DNA of 64,000 bases from Lachnospiraceae bacterium. Its GTDB lineage: Bacteria > Bacillota > Clostridia > Lachnospirales > Lachnospiraceae. Position 1 is the first letter of the stretch. Each line of letters begins with the position of its first letter. Of this stretch, positions 27,098-35,385 are shown piece after piece. A model generated the notes under the pieces. That model ran no database searches. It was not told the DNA's origin and saw nothing but the letters and a program-made list of their open reading frames with translations. The translations under genes were made by a program, and so were the position numbers. The stretch is taken from contig JAAVZL010000023.1 in NCBI GenBank assembly GCA_022791635.1, positions 20,711 through 84,710 on the forward strand, read 5' to 3'.

Positions 27098-27143
27098 TCG
27101 ATCACCTACTTTCTGGAACTATTGTTAACCTGGGCCTATCTTA

Positions 27144-27172
27144 ATTATAGCAACCTGTACTCGAAGTGTAAA
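27144..27172 (-). promoter_or_regulatory. Sigma-A promoter of the 63-aa gene
   Basis: TTTACA (27167-27172) and TATAAT (27144-27149) on the minus strand, spacer 17 bp, about 47 bp before the start codon. Confidence 0.85.
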
Positions 27173-27187
27173 GTCTTTCGTCCATTC

Positions 27188-28285
27188 TTATACATTAAAC
27201 CGGAACAAGATCACATCCCCATCCTTCACCACATACTCCTTGCCTTCCAGCCCCACCAGTCCCTTTTCCTTTGCCGCAGCGTAGGAGCCGCAGTCCAGAA
27301 GGTCCTGATAATTCACCACCTCGGCCCGGATAAAGCCCCGCTCAAAGTCCGAATGAATCTTTCCCGCCGCCTGAGGCGCCTTGGTTCCCTTCTTGATGGT
27401 CCAGGCCCGGGTCTCCGTCTCCCCGGCCGTCAGGAAGCTTAGCAGGCCCAGAAGACTGTAGCTGGCCCGGATAAGCTTCTCAAGCCCCGACTCCTTAAGG
27501 CCCAGATCCTCCAGAAACATGGCCTTTTCCTCATCCTCCAGCTCCGCAATCTCCTGCTCGATCTGTGCACAAATCACAAAGACCTCATTGCCATACTCCT
27601 TTGCAAAGCCCCGCACCTCTTCCACATAGGCATTGGAGGCCCCGTCGTCCGCCAGATCCTCCTCGGCCACATTTGCCGCAAAGATCACCGGCTTGGCTGT
27701 CAAAAGGTTGTAGCCGGAAAACCACTCCGCTTCGTCTTCATCCTCCGTCTCAAAGCCGGCCGCCATCTTCCCGTCCTCCAGCCACGCCTTGACGCGCGTA
27801 AGAAGGTCAAGCTCCTTGGCCAGGGTCTTGTCGTTGCGGGCTCCCCGTACGGTCTTGGAGATCCTGCGCTCCAGGATCTCAATGTCAGAGAAAATCAGCT
27901 CCAGATTGATGGTCTCAATATCACGCAAAGGCGCGATGCTGCCGTCCACATGAACCACGTTGCTGTCCTCAAAGCAGCGGACTACATGGACAATGGCGTC
28001 CACCTCCCGAATATTGGCCAGGAACTGATTGCCCAGTCCCTCCCCCTTGGAGGCTCCCTTCACCAGACCTGCGATATCTACAAACTCAATCACAGCCGGT
28101 GTAATTTTAGCCGAATCATAGAGGGCGGCCAGAAGCCCCAGCCGCTCATCTGGCACCGCTACCACGCCTACATTGGGGTCAATGGTACAGAAAGGATAAT
28201 TGGCAGATTCCGCTCCTGCCTTGGTCAGTGAATTAAAAAGGGTGCTTTTTCCCACATTGGGAAGCCCGACGATTCCTAGCTTCAT
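27188..28285 (-). CDS. ychF: Obg-family ATPase YchF
   Basis: 365 aa, full length. P-loop GLPNVGKST at 7-15, switch region DPNVGVVAVPDERL, DIAGLVKGASKGEGLGNQFLANIREVDAIVHVVRCF, and a C-terminal TGS domain (FLTAGETETRAWTIKKGTKAPQAAGKIHSDFERGFIRAEV). YchF uses ATP more than GTP and associates with ribosomes and the stress response. It is monocistronic here. Confidence 0.97.
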   Translation of the reverse strand: MKLGIVGLPNVGKSTLFNSLTKAGAESANYPFCTIDPNVGVVAVPDERLGLLAALYDSAKITPAVIEFVDIAGLVKGASKGEGLGNQFLANIREVDAIVHVVRCFEDSNVVHVDGSIAPLRDIETINLELIFSDIEILERRISKTVRGARNDKTLAKELDLLTRVKAWLEDGKMAAGFETEDEDEAEWFSGYNLLTAKPVIFAANVAEEDLADDGASNAYVEEVRGFAKEYGNEVFVICAQIEQEIAELEDEEKAMFLEDLGLKESGLEKLIRASYSLLGLLSFLTAGETETRAWTIKKGTKAPQAAGKIHSDFERGFIRAEVVNYQDLLDCGSYAAAKEKGLVGLEGKEYVVKDGDVILFRFNV

Positions 28286-28393
28286 GTTGATCTATTCTCC
28301 TTTGTTATAATCAGATTTTAGAAACATTTCCAAATTTCAATGCTATTATAATGCATTTTGGGAATCGGCACAATAGATCTTTTGGGATTTCAT

Positions 28394-28537
28394 GTTACTG
28401 TTCACTCCGTGACCAGCAACACGCTTCGCGAGGCACGAAAAATCGCAAAAGGATGCGATTTCGCGCTGAAAAAACTCGGGATTTCCGCACAAAATGTGCG
28501 GAAACGCCTCGCGGAATGGTGATGTGTGAACAGTAAC
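28394..28537. repeat. Family B structured repeat, copy 2
   Basis: About 144 bp. Perfect terminal inverted repeats GTTACTGTTCAC / GTGAACAGTAAC. The same internal plan as copy 1: CTTCGCGAGGC / GCCTCGCGGAA enclosing hairpins AAATCGCA/TGCGATTT and TTTCCGCA/TGCGGAAA. Sequence is about 90% identical to copy 1. It abuts a truncated DUF4143-like gene fragment. The rest of 28286-28393 shows nothing notable. Confidence 0.85.
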
Positions 28538-28540
28538 GAT

Positions 28541-28626
28541 TTCATCTGCTCTCCGGTATCAATAATAAAATCTACTTCACAGGAGCCACGGTCATTGGTA
28601 TAATAGTAAATATCCATAATTAAAAA
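28541..28626 (-). pseudogene. DUF4143-type ATPase, short C-terminal fragment
   Basis: The minus strand encodes MDIYYYTNDRGSCEVDFIID and then TGEQMK, the typical end of AAA ATPases with a DUF4143 domain, where an EVDF nuclease-like motif sits near the C-terminus. Downstream the frame runs straight into family B copy 2; upstream no further match is visible. It is therefore a remnant of about 27 codons cut at both ends. The promoter of the next gene lies inside it, on the other strand. Confidence 0.5.
28576..28604 (+). promoter_or_regulatory. Sigma-A promoter of the PEBP gene
   Basis: TTCACA (28576-28581) and TATAAT (28599-28604), spacer 17 bp, about 33 bp before the start codon. Confidence 0.75.
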
Positions 28627-28637
28627 GGAGCACCCAA

Positions 28638-29111
28638 ATGATAAATCATTATGAATTACAAGTACACTGTATTGGATTGGAAAACAATGCTACGTTTCCC
28701 TTAGAAAATACGGGAAGAGGAAAGGATATCTCACCGGCATTTGTGCTTGAAAATCTTTCTCCTGCGGCAAAAACAATTGCGATTACATTGGAGGATATCG
28801 GACATCCTCTCTTCAAAAATTTTACACATTGGGTTATATGGAATATTCCGGCCTCGAAAAACATTGCCGGGGCAATTCCTCATGGGAAGCATGTCGCTTC
28901 TCTCTCTAATGCGGTTCAGGGAATTGCTTATGGCCGGCACAAATATGCCGGCCCCAAGCCCCCAAAAGGAAAGCAGCACCAATACCGTTTTACCGTTTAT
29001 GCATTAGATTGCGTCCTCTCTCTAAGTCCTAACTCTAAGAAAAGCAGGTTTATGAAATCGGCTAAAAATCATATTTTACAGCAGGGTACGATCACCGGGC
29101 TGTTCGAATAA
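28638..29111 (+). CDS. YbhB/YbcL family PEBP-like protein
   Basis: 157 aa. PEBP motifs are visible: a DISPAFVLENLSPAAKTIAITLEDIGHP stretch (usual DxDxP region), then FTHWVIWNIPA and YAGPKPPKGKQHQYRFTVYALD, which form the phosphate/ligand pocket. Bacterial members are soluble and of uncertain role. The canonical DPDAP is changed to DIGHP, so ligand preference may differ. AAAAAGGAG precedes the ATG. It converges on the aldo/keto reductase gene with only 30 bp between stop codons and no clear terminator. Confidence 0.88.
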   Translation: MINHYELQVHCIGLENNATFPLENTGRGKDISPAFVLENLSPAAKTIAITLEDIGHPLFKNFTHWVIWNIPASKNIAGAIPHGKHVASLSNAVQGIAYGRHKYAGPKPPKGKQHQYRFTVYALDCVLSLSPNSKKSRFMKSAKNHILQQGTITGLFE

Positions 29112-29141
29112 ATTTCATTCCATAGCTGCCTCCTTCCAAAC

Positions 29142-30281
29142 TCAATGGTCAAAATGCTCGGAAACAGATTTGAGATTTTTTATAATCGGCAAATGCTGAG
29201 GACATACGCTTTCGCACTGACCGCACTCAATACAATCCTTAGCCTTCCCAAATTTATCTGTTAAGTTTGCGTAATTCGTGAAGTTTACCGTCCAGCCCTT
29301 CTCCGCAAGATTTTCCCGCATATCTTCATTATAGAGGGAAAAATACTGCGGAATGGCAATTTTCATCGGGCAGCCCTCAGTGCAGTAAGAACAACCGGTA
29401 CAGGGTACGGCGATCTGCGCATTGATTATGTCTGCCGCTTTATAGCAAAGTCCCTTTTCTTCCTCCGTAAGCGGCTTGAAATGCTCCATATAACCGAGAT
29501 TGTCTTTCATCTGTTCCACACTCGACATACCGGAAAGCACCACCATCACATTGTCAAGCGAAGCGGCAAAACGAATGGCCCAGCTCGGCACGGACATATC
29601 TTCATCATAGTCTTTGAACATTTTTTTCGCTTCATCGGGAACTCTCGCCAGTGTGCCTCCCTTGACAGGCTCCATAACAATAACAGGCTTACCGTGCTTT
29701 ACAGCGACCTCATAACAAGCACGGGACTGCACCCACTCACTCTCCCAATCCAGGTAGTTAATCTGCAGTTGAACAAATTCCATTTCCGGATGCCGGGTTA
29801 AAATTTCATCAAGCAGTTCGGCAGAATCGTGGAAAGAAAATCCGGCATACTTCACCAACCCCTTTGCCTTTTTATCAAGCAGCCAATTAAAACAATCAAA
29901 TTGCTCATATTTAGGCAGCATAGCGCCTTCGATACCATGCAGCAGATAATAGTCAAAATAGCCTGCCCCTGTTTTTTCAAGCTGTGCATTGAAAACACGG
30001 TCCCGCTCCTCCAAGGAATTAAAAAATCCGGCATGAAGCTTTGTGGCAAGCGTAAAGCTGTCTCTTGGATAACGATCCACCAGTGCAGCTTTCGCCACGC
30101 TCTCACTTGCAAAGCCATTATACATCCATGCGGTATCAAAATAAGTAAAACCCTTTTCCATGAACAGATCTACCATCCTTTTAACCTGTTCCACATCTAC
30201 ATCCGCGGCATTTGCCTTATCCAGCGTCGGCATACGCATTAAACCAAAACCAAGTTTTTTCTTACTGTTCTTATAAATCAT
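29142..30281 (-). CDS. Aldo/keto reductase with C-terminal ferredoxin domain
   Basis: 379 aa from the ATG at 30281, which has AAAGGAG upstream; an in-frame start 12 codons earlier lacks one. The TIM-barrel AKR domain (KKLGFGLMRMPTL, then FDTAWMYNGFASE with the catalytic Asp/Tyr, and YYLLHGIEG) covers residues 1-270. The C-terminus carries two four-Cys clusters, CTGCSYCTEGCPMK and CIECGQCESVCPQH, for two 4Fe-4S centres. Such proteins are common in anaerobes and probably pass electrons from ferredoxin-like centres to carbonyl substrates. A MerR-type promoter with a 19-bp spacer drives it (30363-30393). Confidence 0.92.
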   Translation of the reverse strand: MIYKNSKKKLGFGLMRMPTLDKANAADVDVEQVKRMVDLFMEKGFTYFDTAWMYNGFASESVAKAALVDRYPRDSFTLATKLHAGFFNSLEERDRVFNAQLEKTGAGYFDYYLLHGIEGAMLPKYEQFDCFNWLLDKKAKGLVKYAGFSFHDSAELLDEILTRHPEMEFVQLQINYLDWESEWVQSRACYEVAVKHGKPVIVMEPVKGGTLARVPDEAKKMFKDYDEDMSVPSWAIRFAASLDNVMVVLSGMSSVEQMKDNLGYMEHFKPLTEEEKGLCYKAADIINAQIAVPCTGCSYCTEGCPMKIAIPQYFSLYNEDMRENLAEKGWTVNFTNYANLTDKFGKAKDCIECGQCESVCPQHLPIIKNLKSVSEHFDH

Positions 30282-30306
30282 AATTCCTAATCTCCTTTCC
30301 AAGTCG

Positions 30307-30336
30307 TTGACTTTCACCTGTGATCCTTGCTATAAT
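30307..30336 (+). promoter_or_regulatory. Candidate promoter of the merR-like gene
   Basis: TTGACT (30307-30312) and TATAAT (30331-30336) on the plus strand, spacer 18 bp, about 105 bp before the merR start. Confidence 0.6.
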
Positions 30337-30362
30337 CAAACCAATAACGAAACTTTAATTAC

Positions 30363-30393
30363 ATTCTACATGTTAAAGTCAACTTTAAGTCAA
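30363..30393 (-). promoter_or_regulatory. MerR-type promoter and operator of the AKR gene
   Basis: On the minus strand TTGACT (30388-30393) and TAGAAT (30363-30368) are 19 bp apart, the long spacer typical of MerR-activated promoters. The spacer contains the dyad TTAAAGT-TG-ACTTTAA (30373-30388), like the CTTAAAG/CTTTAAG operators of AdhR-type regulators. Confidence 0.8.
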
Positions 30394-30441
30394 GCAAAAA
30401 AACTTATTTTTTCATTCGTACGAAAAAAGAGGTAAAAAGCA

Positions 30442-30714
30442 ATGTTCTACACCGTAGGCGAAATCGCCAAAAAGCTAAATATCCCGCCCTCCACCCTGCG
30501 CTACTACGACAAGGAAGGCCTTCTCCCCTTTGTAGAGCGCACCAGCAGCGGCATCCGCATGTTCAGCGACAAGGACTTCGAATCCCTCTCCGTCATAGAA
30601 TGCCTCAAAAAAGCCGGCACCTGCGCCGTCCACGAAACCCTGGACCCCGCCCAAATCCCCGCCCCCTACCAATCCGCCCACCAAAAGCTCCACCAGCCCC
30701 CAAAAGAAAATTGA
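30442..30714 (+). pseudogene. MerR-family regulator, C-terminally truncated
   Basis: 90 aa. Residues 1-58 are a normal MerR winged helix (FYTVGEIAKKLNIPPSTLRYYDKEGLLPF, then SGIRMFSDKDFESLSVIECLKKAG). From residue 59 the sequence changes to a Pro/His/Gln-rich stretch with no likeness to the expected dimerisation helix, and the frame stops at residue 90. A complete family member has about 120-140 residues. The DNA after the break is unusually C-rich and leads straight into palindrome copy 5. DNA binding may survive, but dimerisation should be lost. The ribosome site GAGGT is intact. Confidence 0.75.
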
Positions 30715-30756
30715 ATCGAAGAATCCCTCCATCACACCTACCGCCCCTCAAAGTCA

Positions 30757-30974
30757 GGGCCAGCCGAAAAATACCCCGGGAGGCTTTTCCAATATCCAGT
30801 GTCCGGCTGTTCGCGTACATCCTGTCTGATATTGGCGAACGAACGCCCAAAGTGCAAAACAGGCGAAGCCTGTCAACACAAAAACCGTTCGTCCGCCAAG
30901 AGCAGACAGGATGTACACGAACCGTCCGAACACCGGATATGGAAAAGCCTCCCGGGGTATTTTTCGGCTGGCCC
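30757..30974. repeat. Family A copy 5, complete
   Basis: About 218 bp between the merR fragment and rseP. The outer arms (GGGCCAGCCGAAAAATACCC and complement) pair perfectly for over 30 bp but differ in sequence from all other copies. The core arm is GTTCGCGTACATCCTGTCTG, with partner CAGACAGGATGTACACGAAC. The centre holds an extra hairpin GAACGAACG...CGTTCGTCC around AACAGGCGAAGCCTGT. It ends 3 bp before the rseP stop codon. Confidence 0.93.
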
Positions 30975-30977
30975 GTC

Positions 30978-32018
30978 TCACATCAAAATATTCCGAAAAT
31001 CATTAAACATCACAAAAACCATCAGAGCCATCAGCACCATCAACCCCACAAAGTGCACCATCCCCTCCTTCTCCGGATCAATCCCCTTCCCACGGACAGC
31101 CTCCACAATCAAAAACACCAGCCGCCCGCCATCCAAAGCCGGCAGGGGCAAAAGATTCATCACCCCAAGATTCGCCGTCAAAAGAATGGAAATATAAAGC
31201 ATATTCAGCCAGACATAGAAAGCCCCGTCCGCCCGGCTGCTCTCATACGTATCTCCAATGGCATTCACAATGCCCACAGGCCCGGAAATATCATCCGCGC
31301 CCACACGCCCCCCAAAGAGCATGCCAAGACTCTTGATCGTGGTAGAAATCCAATACTTCACCTCATAAGCGCTATACCCTATGGTCTCAAGCACATTCCC
31401 CTTCATCCGAACCCCGGATCCCCGAAGCCCCAGATAATACATCCCATTCTCCGACTGCTTCGGCGTAAGTGTCACCGTATGCCGCTCCCCGTCCCGCTCA
31501 TAGGTCAGCGCCACCGTCTTCCCCTGGTTCATCTGCACATACATATTCACCTCCCGGTAAACATGAATCCGCGTATCATTCATCCGTACAATCCGGTCCC
31601 CCGGCTCCATGCCGGCCTCCTCTGCAGGATACCCCTCCGTCAAGGCAACCACCACCGGCGCATCATACCCAATACTCCCAATCACAATCAGCGATAACAG
31701 AAAAGCCAAAATAAAATTAAAAACCGGCCCGGCCGCCACCACCGAGATCCGCGTCCAAACGGATTTCGCCCCAAAGGAATCCTCCGGGACATGGGTATAC
31801 TCCGTCCCGTCCTCCCCCTCCATCATACAGGACCCGCCAAAAGGCAGAAGCTTAAGAGAATATCGGGTCTCCCCAAACTGCCTGCTCAAAACCCTGGGCC
31901 CCATGCCAAGAGAAAACTCATTCACCCGGATGCCTCCCCGCTTTGCAAGAAGGAAATGCCCCAGCTCATGAATCACAATAATCAAGCTGAATATCATAAG
32001 TGCCAGTAAGATTTTCAA
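30978..32018 (-). CDS. rseP: Site-2 metalloprotease RseP
   Basis: 346 aa from a TTG at 32018 with AGGTGGTAGG in front, 1 bp past the dxr stop. An earlier ATG lies inside dxr. The zinc motif HELGH is at residues 17-21 in the first membrane helix; a PDZ domain lies near 120-200 (GYPAEEAGMEPGDRIVRMNDTRI); the NLLPLPALDGG motif supplies the third zinc ligand. RseP/RasP cuts membrane-embedded anti-sigma factors and signal-peptide remnants. It is the last gene of the pyrH-frr-uppS-cdsA-dxr-rseP operon. Confidence 0.93.
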   Translation of the reverse strand: MKILLALMIFSLIIVIHELGHFLLAKRGGIRVNEFSLGMGPRVLSRQFGETRYSLKLLPFGGSCMMEGEDGTEYTHVPEDSFGAKSVWTRISVVAAGPVFNFILAFLLSLIVIGSIGYDAPVVVALTEGYPAEEAGMEPGDRIVRMNDTRIHVYREVNMYVQMNQGKTVALTYERDGERHTVTLTPKQSENGMYYLGLRGSGVRMKGNVLETIGYSAYEVKYWISTTIKSLGMLFGGRVGADDISGPVGIVNAIGDTYESSRADGAFYVWLNMLYISILLTANLGVMNLLPLPALDGGRLVFLIVEAVRGKGIDPEKEGMVHFVGLMVLMALMVFVMFNDFRNILM

Positions 32019-32019
32019 C

Positions 32020-33162
32020 CTACCACCTGCTTTCAATAAATTCGTAAACCGCCTGCTCCGCCTCAAGGATCTGCTCCACCCCGGGATTTGGAATCACCCT
32101 GTGAGCCTCCATGCTGGCCTCAATGATCTCCGGAATCTCCAGATAGGCAACCTTTTTGTCCAGGAACTTGCTCACAGCCCGCTCATTTGCCGCATTGTAC
32201 ACCGTAGGCATCGAGCCCCCTGCCGCCGCCGCGTCAAAGGCAAGCTTCAATCCCCGGAAGGTCTCCATATCCGGCTTCTCAAAGGTAATCTCCTTAAGTT
32301 TCCAGAAATCCAGCCTCTCCCCAGGCAGATAACGGCGCTCCGGGTAATAAAGAGCATACTGAATGGGAAGCTTCATGTCCGGCGTCCCCAGCTGGGCGAT
32401 CACCGCCCCGTCCACAAACTCCACCATGGAATGGATAATGCTCTTGGGCTGCACCACAATCTGAATATTCTCCGGCTCCACCCCGAACAGCCACTTGGCC
32501 TCCATCATCTCCAGCCCCTTATTCACCAGAGTGGAGGAATCAATGGTAATCTTGCGCCCCATGGCCCAGTTGGGATGCTTTAAGGCATCCTCCACCTGAA
32601 TCTCCCTAAGCTCACTGCGCTTTTTCCCCCGGAAAGGACCCCCGGAGGCCGTGAGAAGAATCTTTTTAAGCCTCCCCCGACTCTCCCCCCGAAGACACTG
32701 AAAAATCGCACTGTGCTCACTGTCCACCGGAAGAATCCTCACGCCCTTCTCCTCTGCCAATGGTATAATCATATGCCCGGCAGTGACCAAAGTTTCCTTA
32801 TTGGCCAGGGCAATGTCCTTCCCCGCCTTCATGGCCTCGATGGTGGGAACAATGCCGATCATGCCCACAATGGCCGTCACCACAATTTCCGCCTCCGGGC
32901 AGGTGCAGACCTCCACCAGGCCCTCCATGCCCCAGACCACCCTTACGTCAAGGTCCCGGACTCTGTCCCTAAGATCCCTTGCGCTCTCCTCGGTCCAAAC
33001 CGCCGCAAGTCTCGGACGAAATTCCCGAATCTGCTCCTCCAGCTTTCTCACATTGGATCCTGCTGCCAGAGACACAATCTCAAGATCCCCATTTTCCCTG
33101 GCAACCTCAAGGGTCTGTGTCCCAATGGAACCCGTAGAACCCAATACCGCAATTTTCTTCAT
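32020..33162 (-). CDS. dxr: 1-deoxy-D-xylulose-5-phosphate reductoisomerase
   Basis: 380 aa from the ATG at 33162 with GAGGAGAAAAGGG upstream. NADPH-binding AVLGSTGSIGTQTLEV at the N-terminus, DSEHSAIFQCL metal/substrate site, LLTASGGPFRG, and GRKITIDSSTLVNKGLEMMEA. It makes 2-C-methyl-D-erythritol-4-phosphate in the MEP isoprenoid pathway, which feeds UppS encoded two genes upstream. Part of the lipid/isoprenoid operon. Confidence 0.97.
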   Translation of the reverse strand: MKKIAVLGSTGSIGTQTLEVARENGDLEIVSLAAGSNVRKLEEQIREFRPRLAAVWTEESARDLRDRVRDLDVRVVWGMEGLVEVCTCPEAEIVVTAIVGMIGIVPTIEAMKAGKDIALANKETLVTAGHMIIPLAEEKGVRILPVDSEHSAIFQCLRGESRGRLKKILLTASGGPFRGKKRSELREIQVEDALKHPNWAMGRKITIDSSTLVNKGLEMMEAKWLFGVEPENIQIVVQPKSIIHSMVEFVDGAVIAQLGTPDMKLPIQYALYYPERRYLPGERLDFWKLKEITFEKPDMETFRGLKLAFDAAAAGGSMPTVYNAANERAVSKFLDKKVAYLEIPEIIEASMEAHRVIPNPGVEQILEAEQAVYEFIESRW

Positions 33163-33196
33163 CCCTTTTCTCCTCACGTCTTCCCACAAAGCCCTG

Positions 33197-34021
33197 CTAC
33201 AGGCTGAAAAGCGCCAGAACAAACATGGCCGGCGCCGTAAAAATCACACTGTCAAACCGGTCCAGAATTCCTCCGTGGCCGGGAATCAAATGTCCGTAAT
33301 CCTTAATATCATGGTTCCGTTTGATGGCTGAGGCCGTCAAATCCCCAATCTGGGACAGCACCGCCCCCGCAGCGCAAAGCAGGGCACAGACCCCCGCCTG
33401 ACCGCTCATAAAAAAGCTGCCGTACAAAAATCCCAGAAGGGCCGCACCCACACAGCCCCCTATGGCGCCCTCTATGGACTTCTTCGGGCTTAACACCGGC
33501 GCCAGCTTATGCTTTCCAATCAGCATTCCCACCGCATAGGCACAGGTATCACAGCCCCAGGAGCAGATAAAGATCAGCCAGTACAAAGACATGCCGTGAA
33601 TAAAAATATCACTCATCCGTATGAGGTAGAGAAAGGACAACATAGCCGGAACGTAAATCACGCCGAAAAAGGCCGCCATCACATCCTCAATCCGATATCT
33701 GGGAAAGGTAAATACATAGACTCCCATCAGCAAAAGCAGGAATACAAACAAAAGCAGAGGCAGGCAGACCAGAGGGATCAAAATCCCTCCCATTCCCGTA
33801 CTGCCCATCCTCACCACAAGCACATAGAGAATGGTGGCCGTCACACCCAGAATCCCCATCACATTCCGGCTGATTCCGAACACACGGGCAAACTCCACAT
33901 AGCCAACCACCGAGATCAAAAGCGTCAGGCCAAACAAAAAATCTCCGCCCAAAATTCCGGCTGCAATCATCACCGCCAGCAGCACAATCCCGCTGGCCAG
34001 TCTCGTGAAAAACGCCTTCAA
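33197..34021 (-). CDS. cdsA: Phosphatidate cytidylyltransferase CdsA
   Basis: 274 aa from a TTG that directly follows the uppS stop codon, so translation is probably coupled. About eight membrane segments. The CDS signature near the C-terminus reads SAIKRNHDIKDYGHLIPGHGGILDRFDS, with the metal-binding Asp residues. It makes CDP-diacylglycerol, the precursor of phospholipids. Confidence 0.95.
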   Translation of the reverse strand: MKAFFTRLASGIVLLAVMIAAGILGGDFLFGLTLLISVVGYVEFARVFGISRNVMGILGVTATILYVLVVRMGSTGMGGILIPLVCLPLLLFVFLLLLMGVYVFTFPRYRIEDVMAAFFGVIYVPAMLSFLYLIRMSDIFIHGMSLYWLIFICSWGCDTCAYAVGMLIGKHKLAPVLSPKKSIEGAIGGCVGAALLGFLYGSFFMSGQAGVCALLCAAGAVLSQIGDLTASAIKRNHDIKDYGHLIPGHGGILDRFDSVIFTAPAMFVLALFSL

Positions 34022-34732
34022 CTACGTTTCCTCCTTCACCCCGCCATAGCGCCTGTCGCGCCCGTTATAGGCTTCAACCGCCTTCAAAAGCTCTTCCTTC
34101 GTAAAATCCGGCCAGTGAACATCCGCAAAGTAAAATTCCGTGTAGGCAAGCTGCCACAAAAGGAAATTGGAAAGCCGCTGCTCTCCGCTGGTCCGAATCA
34201 AGAGGTCCGGATCCGGAATATCCGCCGTATCCAGATAGGATGTGAAGATTTCCTCGGAAATATCCTCGACTTTCAGTCTCCCGCTCTCCTGGTCTGCCGC
34301 CATCCTTCTCATGGCCCGGACCATCTCGTCCCGGCTTCCGTAATTGATAGCAATCTGGAAATTGAGGCCGTCATTATTCTTAGAAGCCTCCTCAAGCTCG
34401 GCAATCCGCTGCTGGATATCCTCTGACAGAGCGGTTTTATCGCCAATCACCCGGACCCGCATATGATTCTTCTCCGCCGTCTTCAAGCAGGTCTTCATGT
34501 AATTTCGAAGAAGCTTCATCAGGGCATCCACCTCATCCTTGGGACGCTTCCAGTTCTCCGTGGAAAAGGCATACACCGTCAGATACTTGATACCCATATT
34601 CCAGGCCTCCCGGCAGATCGTCTCCACATTTTTGCTTCCCTGAGCGTGCCCGTAATTCCGCGGCATTCCCTTGGATTTTGCCCAGCGGCCGTTGCCGTCC
34701 AAAATAATTGCCACATGCTGTGGTATTTTCAT
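34022..34732 (-). CDS. uppS: Undecaprenyl diphosphate synthase UppS
   Basis: 236 aa. The cis-prenyltransferase motifs are intact: HVAIILDGNGRWAKSKGMPR (catalytic Asp), YLTVYAFSTENWKRP, INYGSRDEMVRA, and DLLIRTSGEQRLSNFLLWQLAYTEFYF. It makes the C55 carrier lipid for peptidoglycan and surface glycans. It precedes cdsA without a gap and follows frr by 84 bp, a gap containing a hairpin that resembles the outer stem of family A. Confidence 0.97.
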   Translation of the reverse strand: MKIPQHVAIILDGNGRWAKSKGMPRNYGHAQGSKNVETICREAWNMGIKYLTVYAFSTENWKRPKDEVDALMKLLRNYMKTCLKTAEKNHMRVRVIGDKTALSEDIQQRIAELEEASKNNDGLNFQIAINYGSRDEMVRAMRRMAADQESGRLKVEDISEEIFTSYLDTADIPDPDLLIRTSGEQRLSNFLLWQLAYTEFYFADVHWPDFTKEELLKAVEAYNGRDRRYGGVKEET

Positions 34733-34758
34733 CTGTTCTCTCCCTTATAACTATGAAA

Positions 34759-34795
34759 GGGGCTGTTGCAAAATGCAATTTTGCCACAGCTCCCC
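34759..34795. repeat. Family A-like outer stem only
   Basis: GGGGCTGTTGCAAAAT and ATTTTGCCACAGCTCCCC form a short palindrome between frr and uppS. It matches the outer arms of copy 6 (GGGCTGTTGCAAAATAAG) without any of the core, so it may be a collapsed copy or an independent terminator-like hairpin inside the operon. Confidence 0.65.
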
Positions 34796-34815
34796 TTAAA
34801 TTTTATCTCTGCCTT

Positions 34816-35370
34816 CTATACGGTCAAAATCTCCTTGGACTTTTCGTCCACGGCCTTGTCAATATCGGCAATGTATTTGTCCGTCATTTTCTGAATCTTA
34901 GTCTCCAGATCCTTCTGATCATCCTCGGAGATCTCCCCGGCCTTATTCTTCTTTTTCAGAGTCTCATTGGCATCCCGGCGGATATTGCGGACAGCTACCT
35001 TGGCCGCCTCGCCCTTCTTCTTCACATCCTTCACCAGCTCTTTTCTGCGCTCCTCCGTAAGCTCCGGGAACACCAAACGAATGATAGAGCCGTCATTGGT
35101 AGGATTGATGCCGATATCCGAGGTGAGAATGGCCTTCTCAATCGCCTTTAAGAGACTCTTCTCCCAGGGCTGAATCTGCAGCATCCTGGGCTCCGGCACG
35201 GAAATATTACCCACCTGCTGTAAGGGAGTCGGCGTTCCATAATAGTCCACGCGAATCTTATCCAGCACATGGGGATTGGCCCGGCCGGCCCGAATGCTGA
35301 TAAACTCCCTCTGCATGGAGTCATAGGACTTTGTCATCTTCTCTTCATACACTTTTAATCTCTCATCCAT
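34816..35370 (-). CDS. frr: Ribosome recycling factor
   Basis: 184 aa, standard length. Motifs ISIRAGRANPHVLDKIRVDYYGTPTPLQQVGNISVPEPR and PELTEERRKELVKDVKKKGEAAKVAVRNIRRDANE are diagnostic. It splits post-termination ribosomes with EF-G. It follows pyrH by 15 bp, a gene order conserved in most bacteria (here rpsB-tsf are absent). Confidence 0.98.
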   Translation of the reverse strand: MDERLKVYEEKMTKSYDSMQREFISIRAGRANPHVLDKIRVDYYGTPTPLQQVGNISVPEPRMLQIQPWEKSLLKAIEKAILTSDIGINPTNDGSIIRLVFPELTEERRKELVKDVKKKGEAAKVAVRNIRRDANETLKKKNKAGEISEDDQKDLETKIQKMTDKYIADIDKAVDEKSKEILTV

Positions 35371-35385
35371 GTAAATACCCTCCGC

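Noticed and set aside
28402..28617. 71-aa minus-strand ORF as a real gene
   Set aside because: Its second half is translated from family B repeat DNA; only the first 25 or so codons resemble a DUF4143 end, so it is treated as a fragment.
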